A stretch of 64,000 nt of DNA from Stigmatella erecta (GTDB taxonomy: Bacteria; Myxococcota; Myxococcia; Myxococcales; Myxococcaceae): contig NZ_FOIJ01000008.1 of assembly GCF_900111745.1 (NCBI RefSeq), positions 310,001 through 374,000 on the forward strand. Direction: 5' to 3'. The notes beneath the pieces are model-generated. The model saw only the letters and a list, made by a program, of their open reading frames with translations, had not been told where the DNA came from and made no database searches. This document shows, piece by piece, positions 1-8,102 of the stretch. Each line of letters opens with the position of its first letter. The stretch's first letter is position 1. Both the position numbers and the translations under genes were made by a program.

Positions 1-395
1 AGCTCTACAAGTCGTTCGCCGAGTGCCGGGAGCACCTCAAGGGGCGGGGCTTCTCGCTGTATGCCTCGGCCATCCGGGAGGGCGCCACGAGCCTCTACTC
101 GATGCGCTTCGACGCGAAGGTCGCCATCGTGTTCGGCAACGAGCGCTTCGGGGTGAGCGAGGAGGTGCTCGCAGGCGTGGATGGCACCTTCTGGATTCCC
201 ATGCGGGGCTTCAGCCAGAGCATCAACATCTCGGCGGCCGCCTCCGCGTGCGTGAGCCGCGTCATGGCCTGGCGCGAGGAGCACCTGGGCAAGGTGGGAG
301 ACCTCTCCCCCGAGGAAGCCCAGGAACTCCGGGAGCGCTTCTATGTGCTGGCTGTCAAACAGAGGAAGCGGATTTTCAAGGCCCAGCAGCCGTGA
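1..395 (+). CDS. TrmH/SpoU-family RNA 2'-O-methyltransferase, C-terminal part (start outside window)
   Basis: The reading frame is open from base 3 to the TGA at 393-395, so the 5' part of the gene lies before the window. The visible 130 residues carry the SpoU motifs that form the deep trefoil knot and bind S-adenosylmethionine: NERFGVS (motif 2) and IPMRGFSQSINIS (motif 3). The basic tail (KQRKRIFK) is typical of the tRNA Gm18 methyltransferase TrmH, but without the N-terminus the RNA target cannot be fixed. The family transfers a methyl group to a ribose 2'-OH in tRNA or 23S rRNA in the cytoplasm. Family assignment is firm; TrmH itself is an inference. Confidence 0.85.
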   Translation, partial: LYKSFAECREHLKGRGFSLYASAIREGATSLYSMRFDAKVAIVFGNERFGVSEEVLAGVDGTFWIPMRGFSQSINISAAASACVSRVMAWREEHLGKVGDLSPEEAQELRERFYVLAVKQRKRIFKAQQP

Positions 396-451
396 ATGAG
401 GCGTTCCAGGCCGCGTCATGAAGGGATAGACGCCCCCTTCTTGGAGACCCC

Positions 452-1150
452 ATGCTGATCGAGACCTTGCTCGTGTCCTTGCTGTCCGCACAAGCAGTCC
501 CCCCGGCGGCGCCGGCTGCTCCCAAGCCCGCCCCCGCGGCGGCCAAGGGCAGCGTGGCCCCCGAGGTGAAGACGCTCGTCGAGCGGATGCAGGCCTTCTA
601 CGAGAAGACCGAGGACTTCCAGTCCAGCTTCAAGCAGGACTACAAGTACAAGACGTTCCGCCGCACGCAGACCTCCACGGGCACGGTGACGTACAAGAAG
701 CCCGGGTTGATGCGCTGGGAGTACGAGAAGCCCTCGCCCCGGACGTTCGTCCTCGCGGGTAGCAAGGTGTACGCGTACGATCCCGGGGCGCAGAGCCTCA
801 CCGTGGGCAGCGTGGACACCAACACGCTCTCCGCCTCGGTGACGTTCCTCTTCGGGCAGGGCCGCCTGGCCGATGAGTTCAACATCACCCGGGGCCCCTG
901 CGCCGACTGCAAGGGCACGCTGCTGGTGCTGGACCCCGCGCAGGCCGACCCGCGCTTCAAGCAGGTCCGCCTGGAGGTGGACCCCAAAACGGCACAGGTG
1001 CTCAAGAGCACCGTGATTGACCCGGACGGCAGTGAGAACGCCATCTCCTTCCTGAACCTGAAGACGAACGTGGGCATCTCGAAGGACAGCTTCCGGCTGG
1101 ATCCCCCCGAGGGCACCCGCATCGACGACTTCACCAAGCAGGGAAAGTAG
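452..1150 (+). CDS. lolA: LolA-type periplasmic outer-membrane lipoprotein carrier
   Basis: The 232-residue protein starts with a hydrophobic signal-like segment (LLVSLLSAQA) and a Pro/Ala-rich linker. The LolA fold follows: an N-terminal helix (VKTLVERMQAFYEKTEDFQSSF) and the typical strand sequence KKPGLMRWEYEKP. LolA receives lipoproteins from the LolCDE ABC transporter at the inner membrane and ferries them across the periplasm to the outer membrane. Two cysteines (CADC) near residue 150 are not a usual LolA feature and may form a disulphide. It is followed after 6 bases by a lipoprotein gene, which suggests co-transcription. Length and motifs fit the family. Confidence 0.88.
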   Translation: MLIETLLVSLLSAQAVPPAAPAAPKPAPAAAKGSVAPEVKTLVERMQAFYEKTEDFQSSFKQDYKYKTFRRTQTSTGTVTYKKPGLMRWEYEKPSPRTFVLAGSKVYAYDPGAQSLTVGSVDTNTLSASVTFLFGQGRLADEFNITRGPCADCKGTLLVLDPAQADPRFKQVRLEVDPKTAQVLKSTVIDPDGSENAISFLNLKTNVGISKDSFRLDPPEGTRIDDFTKQGK

Positions 1151-1156
1151 CCCGGC

Positions 1157-2572
1157 GTGCGTGGCCTGCTCCTCGTGGCGGTGCTGGGGCTCACGGGCTG
1201 CCTCCGGGGGGCCGCCGCCCCCGCGCCCGAGAAGCCCCACTTCACCGGCCGGACCTTTCCGCTGCTGTCCAGCCCCGCGCTGCGCCTGTCCGTGCCGGGC
1301 AAGCTGGGGGACCGGCCCATTCCCATCCTGCTCGACGTGGCCCGGCCGCTCTCGCTGGTGGCCACGGCGTGCTTCGCGGGGGGCCCTCCGCGGCCGGAAG
1401 GCAAGGTGCGCGCCCCCGAGCCCAACGGCATGCGGGAGTGGGCCATGGTGCCGCTGCCCGGCCTGCTCGTGGGAGAGGTGCCCCTGGCCGGGTTCTCGGC
1501 GGGGCTCACGGGGGAGAAGTTCTGCGCGGTGACGCTGGGGGCGGATGTCCTGGCGCCGTATGCCCTCACCGTGGATGCCCTGCGCCGCGAGGTCTCCTTC
1601 GCCGCTTCCCGTTCGCGCGAGGCTTACACCGCCGAGCTGGCCGCCCTTCAGGAGGATCCCGCCTGGGAGGGGCACCTGCTGGAGCTGAGCCGCGAGCCCA
1701 TCGGCGATTGGCCCCTGCTGGCCGCCCGGGTGGGGCAGGGCGAGGCCCGCCTCACCGGCCCCCTGGTGCTCTCCACGCGGGATCCATTCTCGCGGCTGGC
1801 CCTGGGGCCCGCCGAGGCCCAGGGGCTGCGCCCGCTGGAGACGGCCGCGGGGCTGCCCCCGCGCGCCATCCTGGTGGACTCCGTGGAGGTGGCGGTGGGG
1901 CTGGGCGTTCACCCCCTGGTGGTCGAGACGGGAGGGTGGGCCTCCGCAAGCTCGCTGGGCCGCCTGGGGCCGGATGTCTGGGGCCACTTCCTCGCCACCG
2001 TGGACGTGCAGGGCGGGGTGCTGCTGCTGCGAAGGCCGCGGGTACAGGCCTCGGGGAGCCGCCAGCGCTGTGCCCGGACCGGCCACAAGGGCTTCGACGA
2101 GGAGTTCTGCTACGCGCTCCACACGCGGACGGAGCCCGATGGGGTGCTGGCCCTCTCCGTGGCGGTGTACCGCGACCTGCCCGAGGGAGGCCGTCTCCAC
2201 CTCGAGCCGCTGGGCGAGGATGGCACCCCGCTTCAGACGGGCTGCCGCGTGGGCGTCACCTTCGCGCAGACGAGCCGCGGGGCGACGACCCAGCACCGGC
2301 TGCCCTGGCCGTCCCTGGCCCAGTCCATGCCCGAGTGCCACGCGGAGCTCGCTTCCGGAAAGGGCTACGCGCTGGCCCTCTTCGAGGAGGGCAGCCTGCC
2401 GGAGTGCGCGTTGACCTGTGCCTTCGTACACGAGACGCGCACCCGGAGGACGCTGTGTGAGTGCCCGCCGACGCCCCTGGGCGAAGGGGTGCTCGCGGCC
2501 CCGCGCAGGTCCAGCTCCTCGCGGCTTCCGCCCCCCGAGGAGCGGCGCCTGGAGCCCGAGGATCCGAAGTAA
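1157..2572 (+). CDS. Lipoprotein with retropepsin-like (aspartyl protease-like) folds lacking the catalytic DTG
   Basis: A GTG start six bases after lolA gives 471 residues beginning with a lipoprotein signal peptide (lipobox LTGC, acylated Cys15). The body has two copies of a pattern typical of the retropepsin fold: an N-terminal strand pair ending PIPILLDVARPLSL near residue 60, and the closing LGADVLAPYALTVDALRREVSF-like strand. Around residues 250-290 the second copy reads GPDVWGHFLATVDVQ. In active enzymes the first loop is D-T/S-G; here it is D-V-A, so peptidase activity is doubtful. A Cys-rich C-terminal region (seven Cys after residue 300) is probably extracytoplasmic and disulphide bonded. 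Position after lolA fits an outer-membrane lipoprotein. Fold assignment is inference by pattern; function unknown. Confidence 0.6.
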   Translation: MRGLLLVAVLGLTGCLRGAAAPAPEKPHFTGRTFPLLSSPALRLSVPGKLGDRPIPILLDVARPLSLVATACFAGGPPRPEGKVRAPEPNGMREWAMVPLPGLLVGEVPLAGFSAGLTGEKFCAVTLGADVLAPYALTVDALRREVSFAASRSREAYTAELAALQEDPAWEGHLLELSREPIGDWPLLAARVGQGEARLTGPLVLSTRDPFSRLALGPAEAQGLRPLETAAGLPPRAILVDSVEVAVGLGVHPLVVETGGWASASSLGRLGPDVWGHFLATVDVQGGVLLLRRPRVQASGSRQRCARTGHKGFDEEFCYALHTRTEPDGVLALSVAVYRDLPEGGRLHLEPLGEDGTPLQTGCRVGVTFAQTSRGATTQHRLPWPSLAQSMPECHAELASGKGYALALFEEGSLPECALTCAFVHETRTRRTLCECPPTPLGEGVLAAPRRSSSSRLPPPEERRLEPEDPK

Positions 2573-2581
2573 CGGCCGGCC

Positions 2582-3307
2582 TCAGGCCACGGCCGGGCGG
2601 CTGCCGTTCAGGACGAACTCGGTCAACAGCATGGGGTGATCCGTCAGGCCGGGAAACCGCTCCAGGGTGTGCTTCAGCACCTGGAGGTGGGGCCCCCGGT
2701 AGAGGATGAAGTCAATGAAGTCTCCGGGCTCGCCGCTGTTGTGAAGCCCCTCGGCCATCACCCGCTGAAGCTCGGCGGTGTCCTGGTGGGTGTTGAAGTC
2801 CCCGCCACACAGGATGACGCTGGCGCTGGGCACGCGGCTCAGCCGGCCCGCGGTGGCCGCAGCGGCCGTCTTCCGGTTGATGAGCTGGCGGTTGTCCCAG
2901 TGGTGGGACGACACGTGAAAGCGCGTCCCGTGGTGCTGGAACGCGGCCATGCAGAAGTACACGTCCCGGCGATTGAGCAGCTGCCGGATGGGCGTCAGGG
3001 AGGGCTTTCGCGGCAGCTCCGGGGCCTCGAAGTCCGTGAGCTCGAACCGGGAGAGGATGGCCACATCCCCCGCCCAGACCCCATAGGGAAGCCCGGAGCC
3101 CTTCTGGAAGCGCTCGAACTGGGCCTTGGAGCCCTCCATCTCCTGGAGCAGCACGACGTCCAGGTTCCGCTCGCGCAGCACCGCGGCGAGCCCCTGGTTG
3201 CGCTGCACCTTGTCAGGGCCGGGATTCCAGATGTTCAGCGAGACAACCCGGAGCGCGTACGTCAGGCGTCCGGGGAGGGTACTGCTGTCCGGAATCGGTG
3301 GGCTCAC
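2582..3307 (-). CDS. Endonuclease/exonuclease/phosphatase (EEP) family protein
   Basis: The 241-residue protein (GTG start) shows the EEP superfamily motifs in order: SLNIWN near residue 25, the metal-binding Glu in LLQEM, SSHHWDN, the catalytic GGDFNTH, and the terminal TDHPML. This is the DNase I/exonuclease III/sphingomyelinase fold, which cleaves phosphodiester or phosphoester bonds with Mg2+. The substrate cannot be told. There is no signal peptide, so it should be cytoplasmic. It is the last gene of the leftward run that begins at 10922 and converges on the lipoprotein gene with a 9-base gap. A second, exported member of the superfamily lies at 17955. Confidence 0.8.
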   Translation of the reverse strand: MSPPIPDSSTLPGRLTYALRVVSLNIWNPGPDKVQRNQGLAAVLRERNLDVVLLQEMEGSKAQFERFQKGSGLPYGVWAGDVAILSRFELTDFEAPELPRKPSLTPIRQLLNRRDVYFCMAAFQHHGTRFHVSSHHWDNRQLINRKTAAAATAGRLSRVPSASVILCGGDFNTHQDTAELQRVMAEGLHNSGEPGDFIDFILYRGPHLQVLKHTLERFPGLTDHPMLLTEFVLNGSRPAVA

Positions 3308-3340
3308 GGGGAAGGCCTCCCGGCAAGGTTCCCCTCGAAC

Positions 3341-4750
3341 CTATCGCGGAGAGGCGCTCATGGCCATGGGGGGCGGCACCGCGTCACGGGCCTTCAGCGT
3401 GCGCTGCTTCGGGTCGGGCCGCTCCACCACCCGGCCCACCAAGTCGTAGTCGTGCGCCTCCGTCACCTCCAGGGTGACGAACTCGCCCGGGTAGGCCAGA
3501 CCGTCGTTGATGTAGACCTGACCGTCGATTTCGGGCGCCTGGCCCTCGTGGCGGCCCACCAGCAGGTGCTCGGTCTCCGGGCTCGTGCCCTCCACCAGCA
3601 CCTCGATGCGCTTGCCCACGAGCTTCTTGTTCTGCTCGCGGTTGATGCGCTTCTGGATGGCCATCACCTCGCGCCACCGGCGCTCGATGGTCTTCTGGGG
3701 AATCTTGTTGGGCATGTCGTATGCCGCGGTCCCCTCTTCATCCGAGTACTGGAAGACCCCCAGCCGCTCGAAGCGCTGCGTCTTCACGAACTCCTTCAAG
3801 AGCTCGAAGTCCTCCTCCGTCTCGCCCGGCAGGCCCACGATGAGCGAGGTGCGCATCACCAGGCCCGGCACCCGGGCGCGCAGCTTGGCCAGCAGGTCCG
3901 TGAGGAACTGCGAGTTGCGGCCGCGCTTCATGGACATGAGCAGCTTGTCGCTGGCGTGCTGCAGCGGCATGTCCAGGTACTTGGCGATCTTCTTCTCCGT
4001 CGCCATCACCTCGATGAGCTCGTCCGGGAAGATGCGCGGGTAGGCGTAGTGCAGGCGGATCCACCGCACGTCCACCTTGACCAGCTCCTTGAGCAAGTCG
4101 TGCAGCTTGGGCTTGCCGGGCAAGTCGTGCCCGTAGGCCGTCAGGTCCTGCGCCACCAGGTTCAGCTCCTGCACGCCCTGGTCCGCCAGCCGCGTGGCCT
4201 CCGCGACGACGTCCGCGATGGGACGCGAGCGCTGGCCGCCGCGCAGCGTGGGGATGATGCAGAACGCGCACGCGTTGTCACAGCCCTCGGACACCTTGAG
4301 GTAGGCGGTGTACGACGGCATCGAGTTCTCGCGGGGCGTCTCCGCGTTGTGGATGTAGTCCGGATCCGGGATGACCTGGCGGGGCGAGGCCTCGGCGGCG
4401 AGCAGGTCGCCAATCTGGGCGTAGGCGCTGGTGCCCAGGAAGTGGTCCACCTCGGGCATCTCCTGCGCCAGCTCGCTGCCGTGGCGCTGGGACAGGCAGC
4501 CCGTCACCACGAGCGTGCTGCACGCCCCCGACTTCTTGAACTCGGCCATCTCCAGGATGGAGTCCACGGACTCCTGCTTCGCCGGGCCGATGAAGGCGCA
4601 GGTGTTGACGACGATGACCTGGGCCTCGGCGGGCTCCTGCACGAGCCGGTAGCCGCGCTGCTTGAGGGTTCCCAGCATCACCTCGGAGTCCACCCGGTTC
4701 TTCGGGCATCCGAGGGTCATCATGTAAAGGCTCTTGGTGTCTGGCTGCAC
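3341..4750 (-). CDS. rimO: Ribosomal protein S12 Asp-88 methylthiotransferase RimO
   Basis: The protein has 469 residues. The N-terminal MTTase domain has the three Cys of its auxiliary 4Fe-4S cluster (Cys15 in LGCPKN, Cys51 in NTCAF, Cys85 in TGCLS). The radical-SAM core has CDNACAFC (Cys157/161/164), and a TRAM domain lies at the C-terminus. The LGCPKN start and [11 protein letters not shown] sequence distinguish RimO from MiaB. It adds a methylthio group to the conserved Asp of ribosomal protein S12, using two SAM molecules. The start codon is GTG (4748-4750). Six bases separate it from the preceding gene, so it is very likely co-transcribed with the CBM9-like gene and yajQ. Confidence 0.95.
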   Translation of the reverse strand: MQPDTKSLYMMTLGCPKNRVDSEVMLGTLKQRGYRLVQEPAEAQVIVVNTCAFIGPAKQESVDSILEMAEFKKSGACSTLVVTGCLSQRHGSELAQEMPEVDHFLGTSAYAQIGDLLAAEASPRQVIPDPDYIHNAETPRENSMPSYTAYLKVSEGCDNACAFCIIPTLRGGQRSRPIADVVAEATRLADQGVQELNLVAQDLTAYGHDLPGKPKLHDLLKELVKVDVRWIRLHYAYPRIFPDELIEVMATEKKIAKYLDMPLQHASDKLLMSMKRGRNSQFLTDLLAKLRARVPGLVMRTSLIVGLPGETEEDFELLKEFVKTQRFERLGVFQYSDEEGTAAYDMPNKIPQKTIERRWREVMAIQKRINREQNKKLVGKRIEVLVEGTSPETEHLLVGRHEGQAPEIDGQVYINDGLAYPGEFVTLEVTEAHDYDLVGRVVERPDPKQRTLKARDAVPPPMAMSASPR

Positions 4751-4756
4751 TCGCGT

Positions 4757-5860
4757 CTACCGCTTTCCGAGTTCGGTTCGATCGAAGTGGTCCGCACTCC
4801 AAACGAAGTTGATGGTCGCGCCGTTCGAGTAACCGATGGTCAATGCACCCTCTTCATCGAGGCTCACCGAGAGGGCCCTGCCCAGCGCGCAGCTAGCCGC
4901 CGGCCAATCGAGCACACGCTGTGCCGTCTTGCCCTTTCCGATGACCAGATAAAGTCCCAGCCTCAACTCCCGGTCTCCGTCACATTTTCCCTCGGTGGCA
5001 TAGGGATTCTGCCCCGAGACGACGGAGAGGATCGCCCGCCCGCCGGGCAGGGTGAGGGTCTCGGGCACGTTGACCCCCACCTGCGGCGGGTCCACCGAGT
5101 CCTGGGCCACCAGCACCCGGAGCGACCGGGTGCTCAGGGGCTCGTCCGCCTCCACCCAGGCCGGGTGGTGCATCACGCCCCAGCCGAGCCAGCCGCCCTG
5201 GACGGCCTCCAGCGAGAGGATGTCCGGCGGCGGCTTGAGCTTGAGCCCCTTGCGGAACTCGTCGGGCAGCTTCAGCGCCTCGCCCAGCATGCCCCCGCCC
5301 TTGCAGTTGGAGAGGAGCGCGGGCGTCTGGCCCACCGCGTCCTGGTCCTCGTAGGTGAGGCAGAGATCGAACACGAGCGGGTCCACGGCCGGGAAGCGCG
5401 GGAAGGCCTGGATGGGGAGCGCCACCTCCAGGTTCAGCTTGGTGTCCTGGCGCTGCACGCCCGCCTCCACCTGGGCCTGGGCGAAGGCGGAGGTGCCCGC
5501 TTCGGGCCCCGAGGTCCGCTTGCCGTCGAGGGCGAAGCGGAAGGTGTTACCCGGGGCGGTGGGGCCCGCGCCCGGAAAGAAGAGCGTGAGGGTGAGCAGG
5601 TCACCGGCCAGGAGCTGGTCGTCCGTCACCTCCACGCCCACGTAGAGCGTCTCCTTGCGCCAGGCCACCCGGGCGGTGAAGGACGCCGAGGCATCCACGG
5701 CGGCCGGCGGCCGCAGCGTCAGGGGCGAGGCGAAGTCCTTGAGGGCGCCGTCCAGCTTGGGGGCCTTGGCCAGCGCGGGCACGGCCTTGCTCGGGCGCTC
5801 CTGGGCGCCGGCCGCCAGGGGCACGAAGAGCAGGCACAGCGGGAGGAGGGCGGCGCGCAT
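4757..5860 (-). CDS. Exported protein with CBM9-like (carbohydrate-binding family 9-like) domain, function unknown
   Basis: The 367-residue protein has a clear Sec signal peptide (LLPLCLLFVPLAAGAQ). Residues about 30-180 match the DOMON/CBM9-like pattern: APKLDGALKDF, a beta-rich stretch with ARVAWRKETLYVGVEVTDDQL, and then RFALDGKR. This module usually binds sugars or haem in secreted proteins. The C-terminal half is unrecognised and has paired Cys. Only two bases separate it from yajQ and six from rimO, so it sits inside a housekeeping operon. No catalytic motif is visible. The domain call is by pattern only. Confidence 0.6.
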   Translation of the reverse strand: MRAALLPLCLLFVPLAAGAQERPSKAVPALAKAPKLDGALKDFASPLTLRPPAAVDASASFTARVAWRKETLYVGVEVTDDQLLAGDLLTLTLFFPGAGPTAPGNTFRFALDGKRTSGPEAGTSAFAQAQVEAGVQRQDTKLNLEVALPIQAFPRFPAVDPLVFDLCLTYEDQDAVGQTPALLSNCKGGGMLGEALKLPDEFRKGLKLKPPPDILSLEAVQGGWLGWGVMHHPAWVEADEPLSTRSLRVLVAQDSVDPPQVGVNVPETLTLPGGRAILSVVSGQNPYATEGKCDGDRELRLGLYLVIGKGKTAQRVLDWPAASCALGRALSVSLDEEGALTIGYSNGATINFVWSADHFDRTELGKR

Positions 5861-5862
5861 GG

Positions 5863-6360
5863 CTAGTCCCGGAAGTTGGTGAACTGCATGTCCAGCTTCA
5901 GCCGGTCCTGTTCCTTGCGGAACAAAGCGATGGCCGCCTGCAGGTCATCCCGGTTCTTGCCGGTGACGCGGAGCTGGTCCGCCTGGATGGAGCCCTGGAC
6001 TTTCAGCTTGGAGTCCTTGAGGAGCCGGGTGAGCTCCTTGGCCTTGTCCACGGGGATGCCCTGCTGGAGCTTGATGTTCTGCTTGACGTTGTGCAGGCCC
6101 GTCTTCTCGATGTCGAGGAACTCCAGGGCGCGCAGGGAGATGTTGCGCTTGGCGAGCTTGGCCAGGAGGACTTCCTTGGCGGCCTGGACGCGCTCCTCGC
6201 TGTGGGCCTTCACGGTGATGACGGTCTGGTCCGGGGAGACGACGACATCCGCCTGGGTCCCCTGGAAGTCATACCGGGTGGAGAGCTCCTTCTTGGTCTG
6301 GTTGACCGCGTTGTCGAGCTCGGCCAGATCGATCTTGGAGACGACGTCAAAGGAAGGCAT
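5863..6360 (-). CDS. yajQ: YajQ family nucleotide/cyclic-di-GMP-binding protein
   Basis: The 165-residue protein matches YajQ end to end: MPSFDVVSKID start, VNQTKKELSTRYDFQG, the central KTGLHNVKQNI, and the terminal DDLQAAIALFRKEQD followed by LQFTNFRD-like residues. YajQ is a small two-ferredoxin-fold protein reported to bind c-di-GMP in Xanthomonas, and nucleotides or tRNA in other hosts. It lies 18 bases after the RNase J gene and 2 bases before the CBM9-like gene. Together with the GGDEF protein at 29332 it suggests c-di-GMP signalling in this organism, but a direct link is not shown. Confidence 0.93.
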   Translation of the reverse strand: MPSFDVVSKIDLAELDNAVNQTKKELSTRYDFQGTQADVVVSPDQTVITVKAHSEERVQAAKEVLLAKLAKRNISLRALEFLDIEKTGLHNVKQNIKLQQGIPVDKAKELTRLLKDSKLKVQGSIQADQLRVTGKNRDDLQAAIALFRKEQDRLKLDMQFTNFRD

Positions 6361-6378
6361 GGACGGTCAGGGCCCTTA

Positions 6379-8019
6379 TCACACCTTGACGACCATGGGC
6401 ACCACCAGGGGCCGCTTGTTCGTGAACAGCTTGAACGCCCGGCGCACCGAGCGGGTCAGCTCCTCTCGCACCAGGGCGTCGTCCCCGCGCAGCTGTGGGG
6501 AGAGCTGGAGAAACAGGGCGCGGGCCTCCTCGGCCACCCGGGGCAGCAGGGCCTGCTCGTCCAGGGAGAGCCCCTGGCCGGTGAGCTGGGGCCCCGCCAT
6601 GAGGGCCAGGGAGGCCCGGTCGATGACGGCCACGGCCACCACCATGCCGGTCTCGGCCAGCCGGGTGCGCTCCTGGAGCGCCTCGGGCGTCACCACCCCG
6701 CCGCTGTAGAGGTCCTTGTGGATGCGGCCGGTGGGCACCTGGCCGGCGAAGCGGCCCCGGCCCTCCTCGAAGGTGATGAGGTCCCCGTCCCGCGCGAGCA
6801 GGAGCTGCTCGGGGCCCATGCCCGACTCGCGCGCCGTGGCCAGGTGGCGGTGCAGGTGGCGCATCTCCCCGTGCACGGGGATGAAGTGCTGGGGGCGCAC
6901 CAGGTCCAGGACGCGGCGCTGCTGGGGCTGGCTGGCGTGCCCGGAGACGTGGATGTCGGGCTCCACCTGGGCGTAGACGAGGCGGGCCCCGGTCCACTGG
7001 AGCTGGTCCAGCAGCGCCCCCACGGAGCGCTCGTTGCCGGGGATGGGCCGGGCGCTCAGGATGACCATGTCCCCGGGGCCCAGCCGCACGGCGCCCTTGC
7101 CGGCGGCGAGCTGGGCGAGCCCCGCGCGCGCCTCGCCCTGGGCTCCCGTGGAGAGCAGCACCACGCGGCCCGGGGCCAGGCTGGGCACGGCCTCCAGGGG
7201 AACGAAGAGGGACTCGGGCACATCCAGGTAGCCCAGCTGCCGCGCCATCTCCACGTTGCGCGTCATGCTGCGGCCCTGGAGCGCCACGCGGCGCCCGAGC
7301 TGCTCGGCCAGCTTCAGCACGGTGCGGACGCGGTGGAGGTTGGAGGCGAAGAGCGCCACGACGATGCGGCCCTGGGCCTCGCGGAACAGCCGCTCGAAGG
7401 CGTGCTCCACCACGCGCTCGCTGCCCGTCTCCTGGGTGACTTCCGCGTTGGTGGAGTCCGACAGGAGGCACAGCACGCCCTGCTCACCCGCCTCGCCCCA
7501 GCGCTCCAGGTCCGTGCGCAGCCCGTCGATGGGGTCCGGGTCCAGCTTGAAGTCGCCCGTGTGGATGACGGTCCCCTCGGGGGTCCGGATGATGTAGCCC
7601 ACCGCGTCGGGCACGGTGTGGGTGACGCGGCTGGCCTCCACCTTGAACATGGAGCCGACGGGGAAGGGCGTCCGCGGCTCGATTTCCCGCAGGTCGGCGA
7701 TGACGCCCAGCTCGTCCAGCCGGTTGCGCGCCATGGCCAGCGTGTACTTGGTGCCGTAGACGGGCACGGGCAGGTCATCGAGCAGGTAGGGCAGCGCGCC
7801 CATGTGGTCCTCGTGCCCGTGGGTGAGGACGATGCCCCGGAACTGGGAGGCGTTCTGCTTCAGGTGGCGGAAGTCCGGGATGACGATGTCGATGCCGGGG
7901 GCCTCCACCGTGGGGAACATCAAGCCCGCGTCGATGAGGAGCATCTCCCCGCGGCAGGCGAGCACCATCGCATTGAGGCCAATCTCACCCAACCCGCCCA
8001 GCGGAATGACATGAAGCAT
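6379..8019 (-). CDS. rnj: Ribonuclease J (metallo-beta-lactamase/beta-CASP RNase)
   Basis: The 546-residue protein has the RNase J signature: IPLGGLGEIGLNAMV at the start, the Zn-binding HGHEDH (His67-His72) in LTHGHEDHMGALPYL, and YIIRTPEGTVIHTGDFKLD. The beta-CASP insertion and the motif VSGHASQPQQ lead to HFIPVHGEMRH, then the C-terminal domain. RNase J combines 5'-3' exonuclease and endonuclease activities in mRNA decay and rRNA maturation. The family C-terminal domain is present, so the gene is complete. A 4-base SD-like sequence is not strong; ATG at 8019 is the first Met and matches family N-termini. Confidence 0.95.
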   Translation of the reverse strand: MLHVIPLGGLGEIGLNAMVLACRGEMLLIDAGLMFPTVEAPGIDIVIPDFRHLKQNASQFRGIVLTHGHEDHMGALPYLLDDLPVPVYGTKYTLAMARNRLDELGVIADLREIEPRTPFPVGSMFKVEASRVTHTVPDAVGYIIRTPEGTVIHTGDFKLDPDPIDGLRTDLERWGEAGEQGVLCLLSDSTNAEVTQETGSERVVEHAFERLFREAQGRIVVALFASNLHRVRTVLKLAEQLGRRVALQGRSMTRNVEMARQLGYLDVPESLFVPLEAVPSLAPGRVVLLSTGAQGEARAGLAQLAAGKGAVRLGPGDMVILSARPIPGNERSVGALLDQLQWTGARLVYAQVEPDIHVSGHASQPQQRRVLDLVRPQHFIPVHGEMRHLHRHLATARESGMGPEQLLLARDGDLITFEEGRGRFAGQVPTGRIHKDLYSGGVVTPEALQERTRLAETGMVVAVAVIDRASLALMAGPQLTGQGLSLDEQALLPRVAEEARALFLQLSPQLRGDDALVREELTRSVRRAFKLFTNKRPLVVPMVVKV

Positions 8020-8102
8020 GTCTACTCATTATGGATGGAAGGATGGCGCCGCCCGAGCTTTTTGAGCGGACGCCCGCTCTACCGCCTGCTCCCCCCAGTC
8101 CG

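Noticed and set aside
416-2431. A 671-codon open frame on the - strand
   Set aside because: It is antisense to lolA and the lipoprotein gene and shows no domain pattern.
2636-5866. A 1076-codon open frame on the + strand
   Set aside because: It is antisense to the EEP protein, RimO and the CBM9-like protein and has no family motif; a shadow of biased codon use.
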